DNA of 64,000 nucleotides from the NCBI RefSeq assembly GCF_013374995.1, contig NZ_CP056030.1, positions 4,744,501 to 4,808,500 on the forward strand, in the 5' to 3' direction. The notes beneath the pieces were generated by a model. That model had not been told where the DNA came from. It did no database searches and saw nothing but the letters and a program-made list of their open reading frames with translations. This stretch comes from Pseudomonas eucalypticola. GTDB taxonomy: Bacteria; Pseudomonadota; Gammaproteobacteria; Pseudomonadales; Pseudomonadaceae. Both the position numbers and the translations under genes were made by a program. This document shows, one piece after another, positions 61,198 through 64,000 of this stretch (positions within the stretch are counted from its first letter, which is position 1; every line of letters starts with the position of its first letter).

Positions 61198-63440
61198 GAC
61201 TTGCCCTCTTCGGTTACACGGATCCCGACCTGGCCACACAGCGCCAGGAAGTTGGGAAAGGAGGTGGCGACATTGGCGCAATCGAGGATGCGCACCGGCC
61301 CGCTGGCCCGCAACGCCGCCACACTGAAGGCCATGGCGATGCGGTGATCGCCGTGGGCCTGGATTTCGCCGCCGCGCAGCGCGCCACCGTCGATGATTAT
61401 GCCATCTTCGGTTGGCTGACAGGTTACACCCAGGGCACTCAGACCATCGGCCATGACCTGGATGCGGTCCGATTCCTTCACCCGCAGCTCCTGGGCACCG
61501 CGTAGCACGGTGCGACCCTGGGCGCAGGCGGCGGCGACGAACAGCACCGGGAACTCATCGATGGCCAGGGGCACCAGCGCCTCGGGAATCTCGATCCCCT
61601 TGAGCACGGCTGAGCGCACCTGCAGGTCGGCCACGGGCTCGCCGCCGACCTCACGCAGGTTGTGCAGGCTGATGTCAGCCCCCATCAGCTTGAGGATATC
61701 GATGACGCCGGTGCGCGTCGGGTTGATCCCTACATGTTCCAGCACCAGGTCGGAGCCTTCGGCGATGGAGGCGGCTACCAGGAAGAACGCCGCCGAGGAG
61801 ATATCCCCCGGCACTTCAATGCGCGTGGCCGCCAGGCCGTGGCCCGATGCCAACGCCACCGTGGCACCCTGGACAGCCACCGGGTAGCCGAAGCCCTGCA
61901 GCATGCGCTCGGTATGGTCGCGGGTCGGCGCTGGCTCGGTGACGCGGGTTTCGCCCTCGGCATACAGGCCGGCCAGCAGCAGGCTGGATTTGACCTGGGC
62001 GCTGGCCATGGGCAAGGTGTAATCAATGGCCCGCAGGCGCTGGCCGCCTTGAAGGGTCAATGGCGGCAAACCGTCGGCACCGGCCTCGATGCGCGCCCCC
62101 ATGGCCTGCAGCGGCGCGGTGACGCGACTCATTGGCCGGCGCGACAACGAAGCATCCCCGGTCAGTTGGCTATCGAAGCGCTGGGCGGCCAACAGCCCCG
62201 CCAGCAGGCGCATGGACGTACCCGAATTGCCGACATAGAGGGGGCCTGGCGCCGGCTGCAACCCGTGCAGGCCAACACCATGAATGACCAGCCGACCATG
62301 GTGCGGCCCCTCGATGACCACCCCCATGTCGCGGAACGCCTGCAGGGTAGCCAGTGCATCCTCACCTTCAAGGAAGCCTTCGACTTCGGTCATGCCTTGC
62401 GCAAGGGAGCCCAGCATGATCGAGCGATGGGAAATGGATTTATCGCCTGGCATGCGCACGCTGCCCGACAGGCGGCCGCCCGGTTGCGCAAGGAAGTTCA
62501 AGCCCTTGACCGCGCGCTTGTCCATATACGCCCGACGGGCGAGGATCTTGCCGAAATGTTCGCGCGCCACCCGGGCACGGGTAAACACCCCCAGCATATG
62601 GTGACCATCACCGGCGGCCACGGCCTCGCGCAGCACATCCAGGTCACTGCGGAAGGTGTCCAGGGTGCGCAGCACGGCATCGCGGTTGGCCAGGAAGATG
62701 TCATGCCACATCACCGGATCGCTGCCTGCGATACGGGTAAAGTCGCGAAAACCGCCGGCGGCGTAGCGGAAGATGTCGAGGTTTTCGTTGCGCTTGGCCA
62801 ACGAGTCCACCAGGCCGAAAGCCAGCAAATGCGGCAAGTGGCTGGTGGCGGCCAGGACTTCGTCGTGGCGCTCGATGGCCATGTGCTCGACGTCCGCCCC
62901 CAGGGCACGCCACAGCGCATCCACCACCGACAGCGCGCGGGGCGAGGTTTCGTCCAGCGGCGTCAGGATGACTTTGTGGCGGCGGAACAGCTCGGCGTTG
63001 GAGGCCTCTACCCCGCTCTGCTCGGAGCCGGCGATCGGATGGCCGGGCACGAAGTTGAGCAACTGCCGCGGCGCCAGCACCTCGCGGGCGGCGCGCACGA
63101 CATTGCCCTTGGCGCTGCCCACGTCGGTGAGTATCGCGTCGCCCAGGTCGAGCCGCGCCAGCATGCCCAGGAGTTTTTCCATGGCCAGGATGGGCACGGC
63201 CAACTGGATCACGTCAGCCCCCTGGCAAGCGGCAGCCAGGTCTTCTTCACAGCGGTCGACCACCCCCAGTTCCACCGCCAGCTTGCGCGACTGCGGATCC
63301 AGGTCCAGGCCCACCACTTCGCCGCACAGGCCGCTTTCGCGCACGCCCTTGGCGAAGGAACCACCAATCAGCCCCAGGCCGACGACCACCAGACGGCCGA
63401 TCAACGGCGTGGGTGTTGCAACAGAGGAAAAATCAGGCAC
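61194..63440 (-). CDS. aroA: Bifunctional prephenate/cyclohexadienyl dehydrogenase and EPSP synthase
   Basis: The 748-residue fusion has a TyrA part (residues about 1-300: [30 protein letters not shown]) and an AroA part (from about 320: [50 protein letters not shown]). It covers one tyrosine-branch step and the shikimate step before AroC. This tyrA-aroA fusion is a known Pseudomonas feature. It overlaps hisC by 8 bp and cmk by 4 bp, which implies an operon. Confidence 0.97.
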   Translation of the reverse strand: MPDFSSVATPTPLIGRLVVVGLGLIGGSFAKGVRESGLCGEVVGLDLDPQSRKLAVELGVVDRCEEDLAAACQGADVIQLAVPILAMEKLLGMLARLDLGDAILTDVGSAKGNVVRAAREVLAPRQLLNFVPGHPIAGSEQSGVEASNAELFRRHKVILTPLDETSPRALSVVDALWRALGADVEHMAIERHDEVLAATSHLPHLLAFGLVDSLAKRNENLDIFRYAAGGFRDFTRIAGSDPVMWHDIFLANRDAVLRTLDTFRSDLDVLREAVAAGDGHHMLGVFTRARVAREHFGKILARRAYMDKRAVKGLNFLAQPGGRLSGSVRMPGDKSISHRSIMLGSLAQGMTEVEGFLEGEDALATLQAFRDMGVVIEGPHHGRLVIHGVGLHGLQPAPGPLYVGNSGTSMRLLAGLLAAQRFDSQLTGDASLSRRPMSRVTAPLQAMGARIEAGADGLPPLTLQGGQRLRAIDYTLPMASAQVKSSLLLAGLYAEGETRVTEPAPTRDHTERMLQGFGYPVAVQGATVALASGHGLAATRIEVPGDISSAAFFLVAASIAEGSDLVLEHVGINPTRTGVIDILKLMGADISLHNLREVGGEPVADLQVRSAVLKGIEIPEALVPLAIDEFPVLFVAAACAQGRTVLRGAQELRVKESDRIQVMADGLSALGVTCQPTEDGIIIDGGALRGGEIQAHGDHRIAMAFSVAALRASGPVRILDCANVATSFPNFLALCGQVGIRVTEEGKS

Positions 63441-64000
63441 GAGCCAGAACCTTGCTCAACGCTTCCAGGAAACGGGCGTTTTCGGTAGGCAGGCCAATGG
63501 TCACCCGCAGGTGCTGAGGCATGCCGTAATTGGCGACCGGGCGCACGATCACCCCTTCCTGCAACAGCCCCTGGAACACTGGCGCGGCCACGCGGCCCAG
63601 GTCGATGCACAGGAAGTTGCCCTTGGACGGGATCCAGCCAAGGCCCAGTTCGCGGCAGCCGTTTTCCAACTGCTGCATGCCGAACTCATTGAGCTCGCGG
63701 CTCTTGGCCAGGTAGTCGCTGTCGGTCAGCGCCGCGCAGGCGGCGGCCAGGGCCAGGCTGTTGACGTTGAACGGCTGACGCACGCGGTTGAGCACATCGG
63801 CGATCACCGGCGACGACAACGCGTAACCTACCCGCAACGCTGCCAGGCCGTAGGCCTTGGAGAAGGTGCGTGATACCAGCAGGTTGGGGAATTCGGCCAG
63901 GTAGTCCAGGCCGTCCGGCAGGTCGCCACCGGTCGCGTACTCGATATAGGCCTCGTCCAGCACCACCAGCACATCGGACGGCACGTCACGCAGAAAGGCT
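63433..64000 (-). CDS. hisC: Histidinol-phosphate/aromatic aminotransferase, partial
   Basis: Only the C-terminal 188 or so residues are in the window; the gene runs past the right edge. The visible part has VVLDEAYIEYA, the PLP-lysine motif SRTFSKAYGLAALRVGYA, and FLCIDLG, all typical of class I/II HisC. In Pseudomonas the copy in front of tyrA-aroA (hisC2) often also acts on aromatic keto acids. Confidence 0.95.
   Translation of the reverse strand, partial: AFLRDVPSDVLVVLDEAYIEYATGGDLPDGLDYLAEFPNLLVSRTFSKAYGLAALRVGYALSSPVIADVLNRVRQPFNVNSLALAAACAALTDSDYLAKSRELNEFGMQQLENGCRELGLGWIPSKGNFLCIDLGRVAAPVFQGLLQEGVIVRPVANYGMPQHLRVTIGLPTENARFLEALSKVLARA

Noticed and set aside
61662..63488. 608-residue plus-strand open frame opposite tyrA-aroA
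   Set aside because: Antisense shadow of a firmly identified fused enzyme.

Overview
The window is GC-rich, densely coded and colinear with known Pseudomonas chromosomes. On the minus strand at the right end lies hisC, a tyrA-aroA fusion, cmk, rpsA, ihfB. At the centre is an O-antigen locus bounded by ihfB on one side and wbpM plus a ComEA-like helix-hairpin-helix gene on the other, the same position as the O-antigen locus of P. aeruginosa. Together with the folE, prmB, aroC and pyrF neighbourhoods, this points to a Pseudomonas of the P. putida/fluorescens lineage. The species call is inference from family knowledge, not a search.

Layout. 0-8 kb: lipid and housekeeping genes (crotonase, PlsC-type acyltransferase, CorA-type transporter, glutamine amidotransferase, a rhodanese-like protein without the catalytic Cys), then a translationally coupled minus-strand operon of circularly permuted ATP-grasp, alpha-E and transglutaminase-like proteins. 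8-14 kb: RraB-type regulator, an LTA-synthase-family sulfatase, small membrane and ankyrin proteins, and a DUF3509 gene behind a good sigma-54 promoter. 13.4-24 kb: acireductone dioxygenase-like protein with an altered metal site, MFS transporter, aroC, prmB, folE, Smr protein, glutaredoxin and GST; the aroC-prmB interval holds a striking 7 x 118-bp tandem array of paired REP-like arms. 23.5-36 kb: aminotransferase/MarR divergent pair with twin palindromic operators, BenE transporter, chemoreceptor, SDR, CurA-type reductase, pyrF, ethanolamine permease behind a second sigma-54 promoter, TetR, FabF-like synthase, lipoprotein and ComEA-like protein, then two small paralogous proteins.

37-56 kb is the O-antigen locus. 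wbpM (minus) and wbpL with its epimerase (minus) supply and load the priming sugar. A plus-strand run encodes a GT2, the Wzm/Wzt exporter with a Wzt carbohydrate-binding C-terminal domain, and a 1558-residue protein. That protein joins a methyltransferase, a kinase-like domain, a beta-rich domain, coiled coils and two GT2 domains. I read it as a chain-extending and chain-terminating machine in one polypeptide, with the logic of WbdD/WbdA. A second plus-strand run carries a polytopic GT-C/DUF2142-like protein, an anchored partner, a sugar aminotransferase, a GtrB-like transferase, a fused acetyltransferase-ketoisomerase and GtrA. This looks like a Gtr-type module that makes dTDP-Fuc3NAc or Qui3NAc and adds it to the exported chain in the periplasm. 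No Wzx, Wzy or Wzz is present.

56.5-64 kb: LapA-domain protein, ihfB, a lipoprotein, three tandem cold-shock-domain genes (the middle one divergent), rpsA, cmk, tyrA-aroA fusion and the 3' part of hisC running off the window. I saw no tRNA, rRNA, transposase, prophage or CRISPR.
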